From contig NZ_BNBR01000002.1 in NCBI RefSeq assembly GCF_014656055.1, forward strand, positions 933,164 through 997,163: a stretch of 64,000 nt of DNA, written 5' to 3'. Position 1 is the first letter of the stretch. The number at the start of each line of letters is the position of its first letter. Source of the stretch: Streptomyces griseosporeus. GTDB lineage: Bacteria > Actinomycetota > Actinomycetes > Streptomycetales > Streptomycetaceae. Shown here piece after piece: positions 17,307 to 25,725 of the stretch. Under the pieces are notes generated by a model that had not been told where the DNA came from, ran no database searches, and saw nothing but the letters and a program-made list of their open reading frames with translations. Position numbers and translations under genes: made by a program.

Positions 17307-18245
17307 ATGATGGTCCCCGCGGTCCTGCTGCTGCTCGGCGCGCTGACCGCCGTCACGGCTCCCCGGCTGCTGGCCCGGGCCGACTGGCCGGACCGTGAGC
17401 CGGTGGTCGCGCTGTGGGTGTGGCAGTGCGTCGTGGCGGCCGTACTGCTGTGCTGCGCGCTGTCGATGACGCTGAGCGCCGCCGCGGCGTGGCAGGCGGT
17501 GCGCGGGCATCTCTTCGCGCCCGCGCCGCACGCGGTGGTGGAGGCGTACGCGCCCGGCGCGGCCGGGCCGTGGGCGGCGGCCACCGCCGTGGCGCTCGCC
17601 TGCGGCGGGATGTGGAGCGCGGCAATGCTGGTCCGTGAGGTGGCGGGGGCGCGGGCCCGGCACCGGCTGCGGCGGGGAGAACTGCTGCTGCGGGCGCCGC
17701 AGTTGCCGGGCGAGGAGCGGGGTGCGGGGCGGCGGCTGGTCGTCCTGGAGGGCGAGCGGCCGGACGCCTGGTGGCTGCCCGGGGCGGCGCCGCGGCTCGT
17801 CGTGACCACCGCCGCGCTGCGGCGGCTGAAGGGGCGGCAGCTCGACGCACTGCTCGCCCATGAGCAGGGCCACGCGCGGGCGCGGCACGACTGGCTGCTG
17901 CACTGTTCCTCCGCGCTGGCGGGCGGTTTCCCGCAGGTGCCGGTGTTCGCGGCGTTCCGCGACGAGATGCACCGGCTGGTCGAACTGGCCGCCGACGACA
18001 TGGCCTCCCGCCGCTTCGGCCGGCTCACCACGGCCCTCGCGCTGGTCGAACTCAACGAGGACCGGGGCGTGTTCGGGCCCTGTCCGGCACCGCAGGCGCA
18101 CGTCCCGCAGCGCGTGAACCGCCTGCTGACCCCGCCGGACCGGCTCACCGCGGGCCGCCGGCTGCGCCTGACGGCGACGGCGGCCCTGGTGCCGGTCGTC
18201 CCGCTGCTGGTGGCGTTCGTACCGGCGCTGCGGGCGCTGGGCTGA
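17307..18245 (+). CDS. M56-family membrane metallopeptidase
   Basis: A 312-residue integral-membrane zinc peptidase of the BlaR1/MecR1 type without a sensor domain. Two or three N-terminal helices precede a cytosolic loop with the zinc motif H-E-Q-G-H (L-L-A-H-E-Q-G-H-A-R-A-R, about residue 190). A downstream E-L-A-A-D-D-M supplies the third ligand, and a final helix lies at the C-terminus. In actinobacteria such genes usually sit beside a BlaI/CopY repressor; none is present here. Two ATGs in a row at 17307 and 17310 leave a one-codon doubt. Confidence 0.85.
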   Translation: MMVPAVLLLLGALTAVTAPRLLARADWPDREPVVALWVWQCVVAAVLLCCALSMTLSAAAAWQAVRGHLFAPAPHAVVEAYAPGAAGPWAAATAVALACGGMWSAAMLVREVAGARARHRLRRGELLLRAPQLPGEERGAGRRLVVLEGERPDAWWLPGAAPRLVVTTAALRRLKGRQLDALLAHEQGHARARHDWLLHCSSALAGGFPQVPVFAAFRDEMHRLVELAADDMASRRFGRLTTALALVELNEDRGVFGPCPAPQAHVPQRVNRLLTPPDRLTAGRRLRLTATAALVPVVPLLVAFVPALRALG

Positions 18246-18300
18246 CGCCCCCCACCTCGCATGGTGGCCTCGCGCCCCGTCCGTCGGCGAGGATCACTGC

Positions 18301-18960
18301 ATGCTCTCCCCGCCCGTCGTCCCACCGCCCCGCCGCACCACCGGGCGCGTCGCGCTGGTCCTGGGCCTGTGCTCGGCTCTCCTGCTCACGCTGGTCCTGC
18401 TGAAGTGGCACCCGCTGGTCACCGCGGACCGGGACGTCGCCCGCACCACGCACCGCTGGGCGGTCGACGAACCGGGCCTGACGCATGTGTGCCGCATCCT
18501 GACCGACTGGGTGTGGGACCCGTGGACGATGCGTCTGCTGGCCGCCGTCGCGGCGGGATGGCTGCTGTGGCGGTACGCGGCCCGCTGGACGGCGGTGTGG
18601 CTGGCGGTGACATGCGTCCTCGCGGCGCTGGTCCAGCAGCTGCTCAAGGTCGCGGTGGGCCGCTCCCGCCCGGTCTGGCGCGACCCGGTCGACTCCGCGC
18701 ACTACGCCGCCTTCCCTTCCGGGCATGCGCTGACGGCGACGGTCGTGTGCGGCCTGCTGCTGTGGCTGCTGCGCCGTTACGACGCCCCCCGCGCCGTCCG
18801 CCGTACGGCTCTGGTGGCTGCCGTGATCTCGGTCGTCGGCGTCGGCGTGACCCGGGTCTGGCTCGGCGTGCACTGGATGTCGGACGTCCTGGGCGGCTGG
18901 CTGCTGGGCGCGCTGGCGGCCACGCTGGCCGTCCTGGCCCACCGCCGCTGGAGCCCGTGA
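18301..18960 (+). CDS. PAP2-family lipid phosphatase
   Basis: A 219-residue polytopic phosphatase. All three signature motifs are present: K-V-A-V-G-R-S-R-P, P-S-G-H with the acid-base histidine, and T-R-V-W-L-G-V-H-W-M-S-D with the nucleophile histidine. About six membrane helices place the active site on the outer face, as in undecaprenyl-pyrophosphate or phosphatidate phosphatases. It is probably monocistronic. Which lipid phosphate it uses is not decided by sequence. Confidence 0.88.
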   Translation: MLSPPVVPPPRRTTGRVALVLGLCSALLLTLVLLKWHPLVTADRDVARTTHRWAVDEPGLTHVCRILTDWVWDPWTMRLLAAVAAGWLLWRYAARWTAVWLAVTCVLAALVQQLLKVAVGRSRPVWRDPVDSAHYAAFPSGHALTATVVCGLLLWLLRRYDAPRAVRRTALVAAVISVVGVGVTRVWLGVHWMSDVLGGWLLGALAATLAVLAHRRWSP

Positions 18961-18982
18961 GGCGCCGCCACCGGTACGCCGG

Positions 18983-19546
18983 TCAGCCGGGCGCCGCGTA
19001 GCAGTGCACGGACACGACCTGGGCCGGGCTCCAGCGCTGCTCGACGGTGGCGAGCCGCCGCCAGCCCAGGCGCTCGTAGAGAGCGGCCGCGGCGGTGTCC
19101 GACGCCACGACGTCGAGGACCGGGTGCAGGCCGATCCGGCGCGCCTCCTCGCCGGCCCGTCCGAGCAGCGCGGCGCCGAGGCCGTGTCCCCGGGCGTGCG
19201 GGGCGACGAACAGCCGGCCGACCACGGCAGTGCGGTCGGGGCTCGCCTTGGTGTGCTCGCTCCACAGGCCGGGGGCGAGATCCCCGTCGCCGGGTCGGGA
19301 CAGGCCGACGTGGCCGGCAGGACGGCCGCCGAGTTCGGCGACCCAGCCGCCCAGCAGGGACGCCCCGCGGAGCCAGTCCCCGGGACGCTCGGGCCAGTTC
19401 ACCGGGTAACCGTCGGCGCGATGGACGTCCGCGAGCACGCGCACGCAGGCCGCGATGTCGCCGTCGGTACGGGGCCGTATGCGCGGGGCCGGCCGGTCCG
19501 CCCCTGCCTCGTGTGTCTGCGCGTTCACCTCCGCATCGAAGCACAC
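18983..19546 (-). CDS. GNAT-family N-acetyltransferase
   Basis: A 187-residue acetyltransferase. Motif A reads L-F-V-A-P-H-A-R-G-H-G-L-G-A-A-L-L, the acetyl-CoA pyrophosphate loop, and motif B has A-A-L-Y-E-R-L-G-W. The GTG at 19546 is the longest start; a second GTG at 19528 is equally possible. The C-terminal C-Y-A is unusual but not catalytic in the family. The substrate is unknown. Confidence 0.83.
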   Translation of the reverse strand: MCFDAEVNAQTHEAGADRPAPRIRPRTDGDIAACVRVLADVHRADGYPVNWPERPGDWLRGASLLGGWVAELGGRPAGHVGLSRPGDGDLAPGLWSEHTKASPDRTAVVGRLFVAPHARGHGLGAALLGRAGEEARRIGLHPVLDVVASDTAAAALYERLGWRRLATVEQRWSPAQVVSVHCYAAPG

Positions 19547-19606
19547 CGCCGACGGCGGACGATCACCCCCTGGGGCCTCTCGTCAGACTCGCCCTAGGAT
19601 CACGCC

Positions 19607-20296
19607 ATGACCGCCGTACTGTTCGATTTCTCAGGGACCCTCTTCCGTATCGAGTCCACCGAGAGCTGGCTGCGCGCCGTCCTCGCCGAGGCCTCGCTCG
19701 CGCTGCCCGAGCCGGAACTGACAGCGGCGGCGCGGGCGCTGGAGGCCGCGGGGGCACTGCCCGGAGGCCCGCATCCGCGGCGGGTCCCGGACGAGCTGGC
19801 GGAGGTCTGGCGGAGCCGGGACCGCAGTGCCGAGCTGCACCGGGCCGCCTACACCGGGCTCTCCCGCCAGGTGGAGCTGCCCGACCCGGCCCTGCACGAC
19901 GCGCTGTACGACCGGCACCGCACCCCGGCCGCCTGGGCGCCGTACCCGGACGCGGCCGAGGTGCTGGCCGCGCTGCGCGAGCGCGGGATCGCCATCGGCG
20001 TGGTGAGCAACATCGGCTGGGACCTGCGGCCCGTCTTCCGGGAGCACGGCCTCGACGCGTACGTGGACACGTACGTGCTCTCCTACGAGCACGGCGTGCA
20101 GAAGCCGCACCCGCGGCTGTTCGAGACGGCCTGCGTGGCCCTCGGCAGCGCTCCGCAGGACACGCTCATGGTCGGCGACGAGCCGCGCGCGGACGGCGGC
20201 GCGGCGGCCCTGGGCTGCGGGGTGTACTTCGTGGACCACCTGCCGGTGAGCGAGCGCCCGGACGGCCTGCGGCCGGTGCTGGAACTCGTCGGCTGA
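19607..20296 (+). CDS. HAD-superfamily hydrolase
   Basis: A 229-residue haloacid dehalogenase-like protein. Motif I reads L-F-D-F-S-G-T-L-F, so the nucleophile Asp is present but the usual second Asp (DxD) is Ser. Motif II is V-V-S-N-I-G-W, motif III has K-P-H-P-R-L-F, and motif IV is V-G-D-E-P-R-A-D. The Ser in place of the general acid Asp argues for dehalogenase-like or altered chemistry rather than standard phosphatase activity. The cap domain falls at about residues 15-100. Confidence 0.85.
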   Translation: MTAVLFDFSGTLFRIESTESWLRAVLAEASLALPEPELTAAARALEAAGALPGGPHPRRVPDELAEVWRSRDRSAELHRAAYTGLSRQVELPDPALHDALYDRHRTPAAWAPYPDAAEVLAALRERGIAIGVVSNIGWDLRPVFREHGLDAYVDTYVLSYEHGVQKPHPRLFETACVALGSAPQDTLMVGDEPRADGGAAALGCGVYFVDHLPVSERPDGLRPVLELVG

Positions 20297-20352
20297 AACA
20301 GAGCCCGCGACCTGCCCCCTCGTCGCCTCAGGCGACCATCGGGGGAAGAGAA

Positions 20353-20391
20353 GTCCGTCTCGGACGATCCCCCGCGTCGCCCGAGACGGAC
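20353..20391. terminator. Hairpin downstream of the HAD gene
   Basis: Perfect 11-bp arms (20353-20363 and 20381-20391, GTCCGTCTCGG and its complement) enclose a 17-base loop. A second small hairpin (GTCGCC-TCA-GGCGAC) lies at 20324-20338. Together they plausibly end the HAD transcript before the TetR gene. Confidence 0.5.
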
Positions 20392-20437
20392 GGCACGACC
20401 GGCCCGTGAACGGGTCGGCCGTCATGCGCTGAGTATA

Positions 20438-20458
20438 GTTGGCTGGCAGCCAGTCAAC
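20438..20458. promoter_or_regulatory. Probable TetR autoregulatory operator
   Basis: A 21-bp palindrome with arms GTTGGCTGGC and GCCAGTCAAC around a central A, matched at 9 of 10 positions. It overlaps a TATAGT -10-like box at 20434-20439 and lies 15 bp upstream of the TetR start, a position typical of autorepression. Confidence 0.75.
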
Positions 20459-20472
20459 GCAGGAGTTACAGG

Positions 20473-21150
20473 ATGTCCCCGCGCAGCGCCTCGGTCAATG
20501 AAGAATTGCGGCGGCGTTCCCGGGAACGGCTGCTGCAGGCGGCGGTCGAGCTGGTCAACGAGCGTGGCTACGAGGCCACGACGCTCAGCGACATCGCCGA
20601 CCGGGCGGGCTCGGCCCGCGGCCTGGTGTCGTACTACTTCCCGGGCAAGCGCCAGCTCGTGCAGTCGGCCGTGCACCGGCTGATGCACCGCACGCTGGAG
20701 GAGGCGCTGGAGCGCGAGCCGCGCACCGAGGACGGGCGGGAGCGCATGGCGCGGGCCATCGACGCGATCCTGGGGCTCGCCCGCGACCGCACCGTGCTGA
20801 TGCGCCAGCACATGGCGGGGCTGCTGCAGGCGGAGGGTTTCGTGCAGTGCCCGGAGCAGAAGCGGCTCGCGGAGCTGTTGCGGGACACCGTCGCCCGGCA
20901 CGGCTCCGGCGATGTCGACGCCGACTATCCGATGCTCAGGTCGCTGCTGATGGGCGCCGTCTTCGCGATGGTGCTGCCGAACGTGCCGATGCCGTTCGCC
21001 ACGATGCGGGCCGAGCTGTTCGGCCGCTACCGGCTGGACTGGGAGCAGGGGCTCCCGCCGGAGACCGCGGCGGCCTCCGGCGGGGCGTGCGAGACGGATC
21101 TGTCACGGTTCTTCGCGACCGACCGTGAGGCCGGCGATCAGTCGAAGTAG
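20473..21150 (+). CDS. TetR-family transcriptional regulator
   Basis: A 225-residue regulator. Residues about 14-60 hold the TetR HTH (T-T-L-S-D-I-A-D-R-A-G-S-A-R-G-L, then Y-Y-F-P-G-K), and the rest is the helical ligand-binding and dimerisation domain. ATG at 20473 follows AGGAG. A palindromic operator overlaps its own promoter, so it is probably autorepressed. No obvious efflux or enzyme target is adjacent; the neighbouring LVIVD gene is convergent and would not be controlled from this site. Confidence 0.9.
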   Translation: MSPRSASVNEELRRRSRERLLQAAVELVNERGYEATTLSDIADRAGSARGLVSYYFPGKRQLVQSAVHRLMHRTLEEALEREPRTEDGRERMARAIDAILGLARDRTVLMRQHMAGLLQAEGFVQCPEQKRLAELLRDTVARHGSGDVDADYPMLRSLLMGAVFAMVLPNVPMPFATMRAELFGRYRLDWEQGLPPETAAASGGACETDLSRFFATDREAGDQSK

Positions 21151-21174
21151 TCCCGGTCAGTCGAAGTAGTCCGG
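21139..21174. repeat. Direct repeat (19-bp period) across convergent stop codons
   Basis: CAGTCGAAGTAGTCC occurs at 21139 and again at 21158. The first copy encodes the TetR C-terminus and its TAG stop; the second, read in reverse, encodes the LVIVD protein's C-terminus and begins with its TGA stop. Confidence 0.9.
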
Positions 21175-22659
21175 CTGCGTCTGGACGTTGAGCTCGCGCA
21201 GATGGATCCGCCGTGCCGGGTCCGTGCGCCGGTCGGTGAGCTTCAGGACGTCGAGGCCCTTGGCGATGTCGTTGGAGTAGATGTAGCCGTTGTACCAGTA
21301 CGCCGACCAGGAGCCGCCCACGGTGAGCTTGTCGGTGGTCAGCGGGCCGCGCTCGAAGTAGGCGATCTCCTTCGGGTGCGCGGAGTCGGTGAACTCCCAG
21401 ACGGAGACACCGCCCTGGTACCAGGCCTGGACCATGATGTCGCGGCCGGCGACCGGGATCAGCGAGCCGTTGTGGGCGACGCAGTTCTCGGTGTCGGCCT
21501 GGTGGCGCGGGATCTTGTAGTAGCCGCGGAAGACGAGCTTGCGGTGCTCGCCCCGGCCGACGATGTCGTAGATGCCGTCGGCGCCCTTGTCCGGGCCGGT
21601 CGCCGCGTTGCAGGTGGCGCCGACGCCGCCGCCCAGCTCGTCGGTGAACACGACCTTCTTCGCGTTGCGGTTGAAGGTCGCCGAGTGCCAGAAGGCGAAG
21701 TTGACGTTGTCCTGGACCTGGTCGATCACCTTGGGGTGCTCGGGGTCCTTGATCGAGAACAGGATGCCGTCACCCATGCAGGCACCGGCGGCCAGGTCCT
21801 CGCTCGGCAGGACGGTCAGGTCGTGGCAGCCGGTGGTCTTGGAGACGCCCGGGTTGGTGGGCGCGCCGGGGTTGCCGCCGCCGTCGGGGCCGTCCCCGGG
21901 GAAGAGCACCGGGAAGCCCACCACGGCCGCCTTCTCGGGCGCCTTGCGCGGCACCTTGATGACCGAGATGCCGTCGTGCGGCGGCTGGCAGTCGGGGTAG
22001 GCGGCGTTCGGCGAGTAGGAGGAGACGTAGATGTAGACGTTGTCGCGCTTGGGCACCAGCGTGTGGGTGTGCGAGCCGCAGGCGGTCTCGACGGCGGCGA
22101 CGTACCGGGGGTTGGCCTTGTCGCTGATGTCGAAGACCTTCATGCCCTCCCAGGAGGACTTCTCCGTGGCGGGCTGGGTGGTGCTGTTGCAACTGGCGTC
22201 GCTGCGCGAGGAGTCGGTGGACAGGAACAGCAGGTCGCCGGAGACGGAGACGTCGTTCTGCGAGCCCGGGCAGAGCACCTGGGCCACCGTCTTCGGGGAC
22301 TTCGGGTCGCTGATGTCGAAGACGCGGAAGCCGTCGTAGTTGCCGGCGTAGGCGTACCGGCCCTGGAAGGCCAGGTCCGAGTTGGTGCCGGGCAGGGCGT
22401 CCTTGGGGATGTTGCCGAGGGGCGTGAGGTTGGCCGAGTGGACGATCTGATCCTGGGCGGGGATCTCGCCGTCGGCGATGGCGGCGCGCACCTGGGCCTC
22501 GGTGCGGTCGGAGACCTGTGTGCGGGCGGGCGGCGCGTCTCCGGGGTCGGGGATCGCCGTCGCGGGCCAGGCCGTCAGCAGAGCGGTCAGGAGTCCGCCG
22601 GCTGCGGCCGCGACTCCCAGGCGTCTGCGCCGTGTTCGGGGGCCGTTCAACAGGGTCAC
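21157..22659 (-). CDS. Secreted LVIVD-repeat beta-propeller protein
   Basis: A 500-residue exported protein. The start is a basic, hydrophobic signal peptide (twin-basic R-R-R-R-L-G-V, then a long Ala/Leu core ending near A-T-A at about residue 35). The rest contains repeated V-F-D-I-S-D-x-x-x-P blocks (for example F-R-V-F-D-I-S-D-P-K-S-P and M-K-V-F-D-I-S-D-K-A-N-P), the LVIVD propeller blades, with several cysteines likely in disulfides. A His cluster (C-G-S-H-T-H-T) could bind metal. It is divergent from a DUF305 lipoprotein gene, suggesting shared control. The function is unknown. Confidence 0.82.
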   Translation of the reverse strand: MTLLNGPRTRRRRLGVAAAAGGLLTALLTAWPATAIPDPGDAPPARTQVSDRTEAQVRAAIADGEIPAQDQIVHSANLTPLGNIPKDALPGTNSDLAFQGRYAYAGNYDGFRVFDISDPKSPKTVAQVLCPGSQNDVSVSGDLLFLSTDSSRSDASCNSTTQPATEKSSWEGMKVFDISDKANPRYVAAVETACGSHTHTLVPKRDNVYIYVSSYSPNAAYPDCQPPHDGISVIKVPRKAPEKAAVVGFPVLFPGDGPDGGGNPGAPTNPGVSKTTGCHDLTVLPSEDLAAGACMGDGILFSIKDPEHPKVIDQVQDNVNFAFWHSATFNRNAKKVVFTDELGGGVGATCNAATGPDKGADGIYDIVGRGEHRKLVFRGYYKIPRHQADTENCVAHNGSLIPVAGRDIMVQAWYQGGVSVWEFTDSAHPKEIAYFERGPLTTDKLTVGGSWSAYWYNGYIYSNDIAKGLDVLKLTDRRTDPARRIHLRELNVQTQPDYFD

Positions 22660-22779
22660 TGTCTTCCTCCCTTGTGCCGTTCGCGGTGGAACGGTGCACG
22701 GACCCCTGCAGTATCGCCCTTATCATGCACATACCAAAACAGTGCAATGCGTTCGCCGTTCAGGCGTCAGGAGGGAACC

Positions 22780-23430
22780 GTGCTTTTCCGCCGCGTGTCC
22801 CAAGCACCGCCCGCAGTCGCCGTGTTGCTGCTCACCGCGCTCGCCCTGGCCGGCTGCGACTCCGGCCCGCACACCGACGCGTCACCCTCCGGCGGGCCTT
22901 CGGTGCTCGTCCCCGGCAACCCCGGCGAGCCGAACAGGACGCTGTCCGCGCAGGACGCCGCCGAGCAGCGCGCGGAGGACGACACCCCCAACGGCGCGGA
23001 CGTGGCGTACGCGCGCATGATGATCGCGCACCACGAGCAGGCACTGGAGATGACCCGGCTCGCCCCCGAGCAAGCCGGTTCGGAGGCCGTCCGGCGGCTC
23101 GCGGAACGCATCTCCGCGGCCCAGGGCCCGGAGATCTACGCGATGACCAGCTGGCTGAAGACGATCGGCAAGAGCCCGACCGCCGAGGGCCACGACCACC
23201 GCACCATGCCCGGCATGGCCACCGAGGCCCAGCTGGCGCGGCTGCGCGAGGCCAAGGGCGCCGCCTTCGACGACCTGTTCCTCACCCTGATGATCACCCA
23301 CCACGAGGGGGCGATCACCATGGCCACCGACGTGAAGGCGCAGGGCAACAGCGTCGTCGTCGAGGAGATGGCTGACGACGTGATCGCCCAGCAGACCAGC
23401 GAGATCACCCGGATGCGGCGGATGAGGTGA
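22780..23430 (+). CDS. DUF305-domain lipoprotein
   Basis: A 216-residue lipoprotein from the GTG at 22780, behind a GGAGGG site. The signal peptide ends in L-A-L-A-G-C (lipobox, Cys at about residue 27). The DUF305 ferritin-like core has two paired-His motifs, M-M-I-A-H-H-E-Q-A-L-E-M and M-I-T-H-H-E-G-A-I-T-M, thought to bind metal, and a Met/His-rich loop (H-D-H-R-T-M-P-G-M) between them. Such proteins are linked to copper or other metal handling at the cell surface. It is divergent from the LVIVD gene across about 120 bp. Confidence 0.87.
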   Translation: MLFRRVSQAPPAVAVLLLTALALAGCDSGPHTDASPSGGPSVLVPGNPGEPNRTLSAQDAAEQRAEDDTPNGADVAYARMMIAHHEQALEMTRLAPEQAGSEAVRRLAERISAAQGPEIYAMTSWLKTIGKSPTAEGHDHRTMPGMATEAQLARLREAKGAAFDDLFLTLMITHHEGAITMATDVKAQGNSVVVEEMADDVIAQQTSEITRMRRMR

Positions 23431-23446
23431 CGCCGCCGCGCCCGGT

Positions 23447-24241
23447 TCAGCGCCGAGTGTGGCGGGGCGTCAGGTAGCCCGCGTCCCGGGCCTGGGCGAT
23501 CAGCCGCAGGGACTTGCGGCGGCTGTGGCCGGTCGCGCACATCACGGCCAGGACCGGGTCGACGCCCTCCTCCTGGGCCGCCCGGTACTCCTGGGCGATC
23601 AGCCAACGTCCTTCGATGCCGCGCGGCCAGGCGGGCCGGGCCCGCCGGGCGCCGGCACCCGCTTCGTCCGGCGTCTCGTCGCACCCGTCGTACCCGTCGT
23701 CGTCTTCCTCTTCCTCGCCCGTACCGCTCCACGGCACGACGGACGGACCGGACGACACCGTGGCGCCGAGCAGCGCCGTGCCGCCGCCCCAGGGCTCTTC
23801 GCCACCCCTGGGCTCTTCGCCGCCCCGGGGCTTTGCGTCGCCCGCGGCCCCCTCGCCGCTCGTGAACTCCTCGCCGGGCAGGGCGTCCTCGCCGGGCAGG
23901 GCGTCCTCGCCGGGCGGGGCGTCCTCGCCGGACGGGGCGGCCCCTTTCCCTCCCGCCGGCGGCACGCCGCACGCCTCGAAGAGCGGCTCCTCGATCCAGT
24001 CCGCGAGCACCGTCAGGTCGGCCAGCGACAGCGGCGGCTGGGCACGCACGTCCTCCAGCCGGACGCAGCCGCCGGACACCACCGCCAGGGCGTCGACCCG
24101 GGCACCGTCGGGGAACGCCAGGCGCACCTGGAACCACGAGGTGGCGCCGCCCTCCTCCTTCACTTCCCACGCGGGCCACACGGACACGGCGCCGTCCGTC
24201 CCGGACCGATCAGAAAGATTAAGAAAGGATGCTTCTAGCAC
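23447..24241 (-). CDS. Streptomyces protein resembling DUF6214, with low-complexity linker
   Basis: A 264-residue cytosolic protein from a GTG start with no clear ribosome site. Residues 15-95 form a compact domain (W-P-A-W-E-V-K, then V-R-L-A-F-P-D-G-A-R-V-D-A-L). About 95-190 is a disordered Gly/Glu/Pro linker with repeated P-G-E-D-A-L and G-G-E-E-P units. About 205-264 is a basic helical tail (A-V-M-C-A-T-G-H-S-R-R-K-S-L-R) resembling an HTH. I place it near the DUF6214 family with moderate confidence; a DNA-binding role is inference. Confidence 0.68.
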   Translation of the reverse strand: MLEASFLNLSDRSGTDGAVSVWPAWEVKEEGGATSWFQVRLAFPDGARVDALAVVSGGCVRLEDVRAQPPLSLADLTVLADWIEEPLFEACGVPPAGGKGAAPSGEDAPPGEDALPGEDALPGEEFTSGEGAAGDAKPRGGEEPRGGEEPWGGGTALLGATVSSGPSVVPWSGTGEEEEDDDGYDGCDETPDEAGAGARRARPAWPRGIEGRWLIAQEYRAAQEEGVDPVLAVMCATGHSRRKSLRLIAQARDAGYLTPRHTRR

Positions 24242-24368
24242 ACACGCAACGTAACCGCATGATCACATTCCATACGAACGGACACGCACGGACCCGTCCC
24301 GTCCGGCACCCTGTCAGCGCAGCGCGCCCGGAGTGCGATGCTGGAGGCGAAGCCTAGGGAGTTCCGCC

Positions 24369-25721
24369 GTGCTGCGTGTCGCCGTCGTGGGTTCCGGGCC
24401 CAGCGGGGTCTACACCGCCCAGGGCCTCCTCCAGCAGGACGCCGAGGTCCTCGTCGACGTCCTGGACCGGCTGCCCTGCCCTTACGGCCTGGTGCGGTAC
24501 GGCGTCGCCCCGGACCACGAGAAGATCAAGTCCCTGCAGAACACGCTGCGTACGGTCCTCCAGGAGCCGCGGGTCCGCTTCCTCGGCGGCGTGCAGGTCG
24601 GCGCCGGGGGCGTGCCGGCGGCGCGGCTCGCGGAGCTGTACCACGCGGTGGTCTACTGCGTGGGCGCCGCGACCGACCGGCGGCTGGGCATCCCCGGCGA
24701 GGACCTGCCCGGCAGCTGGTCGGCGACCCGTTTCGTCTCCTGGTACAGCGCCCACCCCGATGCCGGGCCCGGAGATTTCGTGCCCGGGGCGCGGGCCGCG
24801 GTGGTGATCGGCGTCGGCAATGTCGCGGTCGACGTCACGCGGATCCTGGCGCGGGGCGCGGCCGAGCTGAGCCCCACCGACATGCCGCAGGCCGCGCTCG
24901 CCGCGCTGGCCGCCAGCCGGGTGACGGACGTGCACATGGTGGGCCGGCGCGGCCCCTCCCAGGCCCGCTTCACCACCAAGGAGCTGCGCGAGCTGGGCGA
25001 GCTGCCGGACGCCGAGGTGATGGTGGACCCGGAGGAGCTGGCCCTGGATCCGCAGTACGCCGACCCCACCGCGCTGCCGGCCGTGCAGCGCCGGAACGTG
25101 GAGGTGCTGCGGGCGTGGGCCGCACGGCCGGCCCGGGGTGCCGCCCGGCGGATCCGGCTGCGGTTCTTCCTGCGGCCCGTCGCCGTCCTCGCGCGTGAGG
25201 GCCGGGCCGGCGCGGTGCGGTTCGAGCGGACGGCACCGGACGGGCGCGGCGGGGTGACCGGGACCGGCCGGTTCGAGGACATCGAGGCACAGCTCGTGCT
25301 GCGGTCGGTCGGCTACCGCGGAGTGCCGCTGGAGGGGCTGCCGTTCGACGCCGGGCGCGGCACGGTGCCGCATCTGGCCGGCCGGGTGGTCCGCGACGGG
25401 GCCGTGGTGCCGGGCCAGTACGTGGCGGGCTGGATCAAGCGCGGCCCGACGGGCGTCATCGGCACCAACCGGCCCTGCGCGAAGGAGACGGTCGCCTCGC
25501 TGCTGGCGGACGCGCCCGCGCTCGTACGCCGGGAACTGCCCGGCGATCCCGCCGAGGTGCTGCGTTCGGAGGGGATCGAGCCGGTGGAGTGGGGCGGGTG
25601 GCTCGCCATCGAGCGGGCCGAGGCGGAGCTCGGGGCGTCGCTGGGGCGCGGCGTGGTCAAGCTGCCGGACTGGGAGTCGCTGCTGACGGCGGCCCGGTCG
25701 GGGTCGCGGCGGGAAGGGTGA
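24369..25721 (+). CDS. fprA: FprA-like NADPH:ferredoxin oxidoreductase
   Basis: A 450-residue FAD enzyme of the adrenodoxin-reductase type, passing electrons from NADPH to ferredoxins, often for cytochromes P450. The N-terminal FAD motif is V-V-G-S-G-P-S-G-V-Y, followed by the family block C-P-Y-G-L-V-R-Y-G-V-A-P-D-H. The NADPH motif is I-G-V-G-N-V-A-V-D-V, and the C-terminus has Y-V-A-G-W-I-K-R-G-P-T-G-V-I-G-T-N. GTG at 24369 sits behind AGGGAG. No ferredoxin or P450 gene is adjacent, so it may serve several. The symbol follows mycobacterial usage. Confidence 0.9.
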   Translation: MLRVAVVGSGPSGVYTAQGLLQQDAEVLVDVLDRLPCPYGLVRYGVAPDHEKIKSLQNTLRTVLQEPRVRFLGGVQVGAGGVPAARLAELYHAVVYCVGAATDRRLGIPGEDLPGSWSATRFVSWYSAHPDAGPGDFVPGARAAVVIGVGNVAVDVTRILARGAAELSPTDMPQAALAALAASRVTDVHMVGRRGPSQARFTTKELRELGELPDAEVMVDPEELALDPQYADPTALPAVQRRNVEVLRAWAARPARGAARRIRLRFFLRPVAVLAREGRAGAVRFERTAPDGRGGVTGTGRFEDIEAQLVLRSVGYRGVPLEGLPFDAGRGTVPHLAGRVVRDGAVVPGQYVAGWIKRGPTGVIGTNRPCAKETVASLLADAPALVRRELPGDPAEVLRSEGIEPVEWGGWLAIERAEAELGASLGRGVVKLPDWESLLTAARSGSRREG

Positions 25722-25725
25722 CCGG

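Noticed and set aside
24201..24241. A TTA (bldA-dependent) codon near the start of the DUF6214-like gene
   Set aside because: The TTA trinucleotide is out of frame; the in-frame codons there are CTT AAT CTT. I noticed no in-frame TTA in the other genes I checked.
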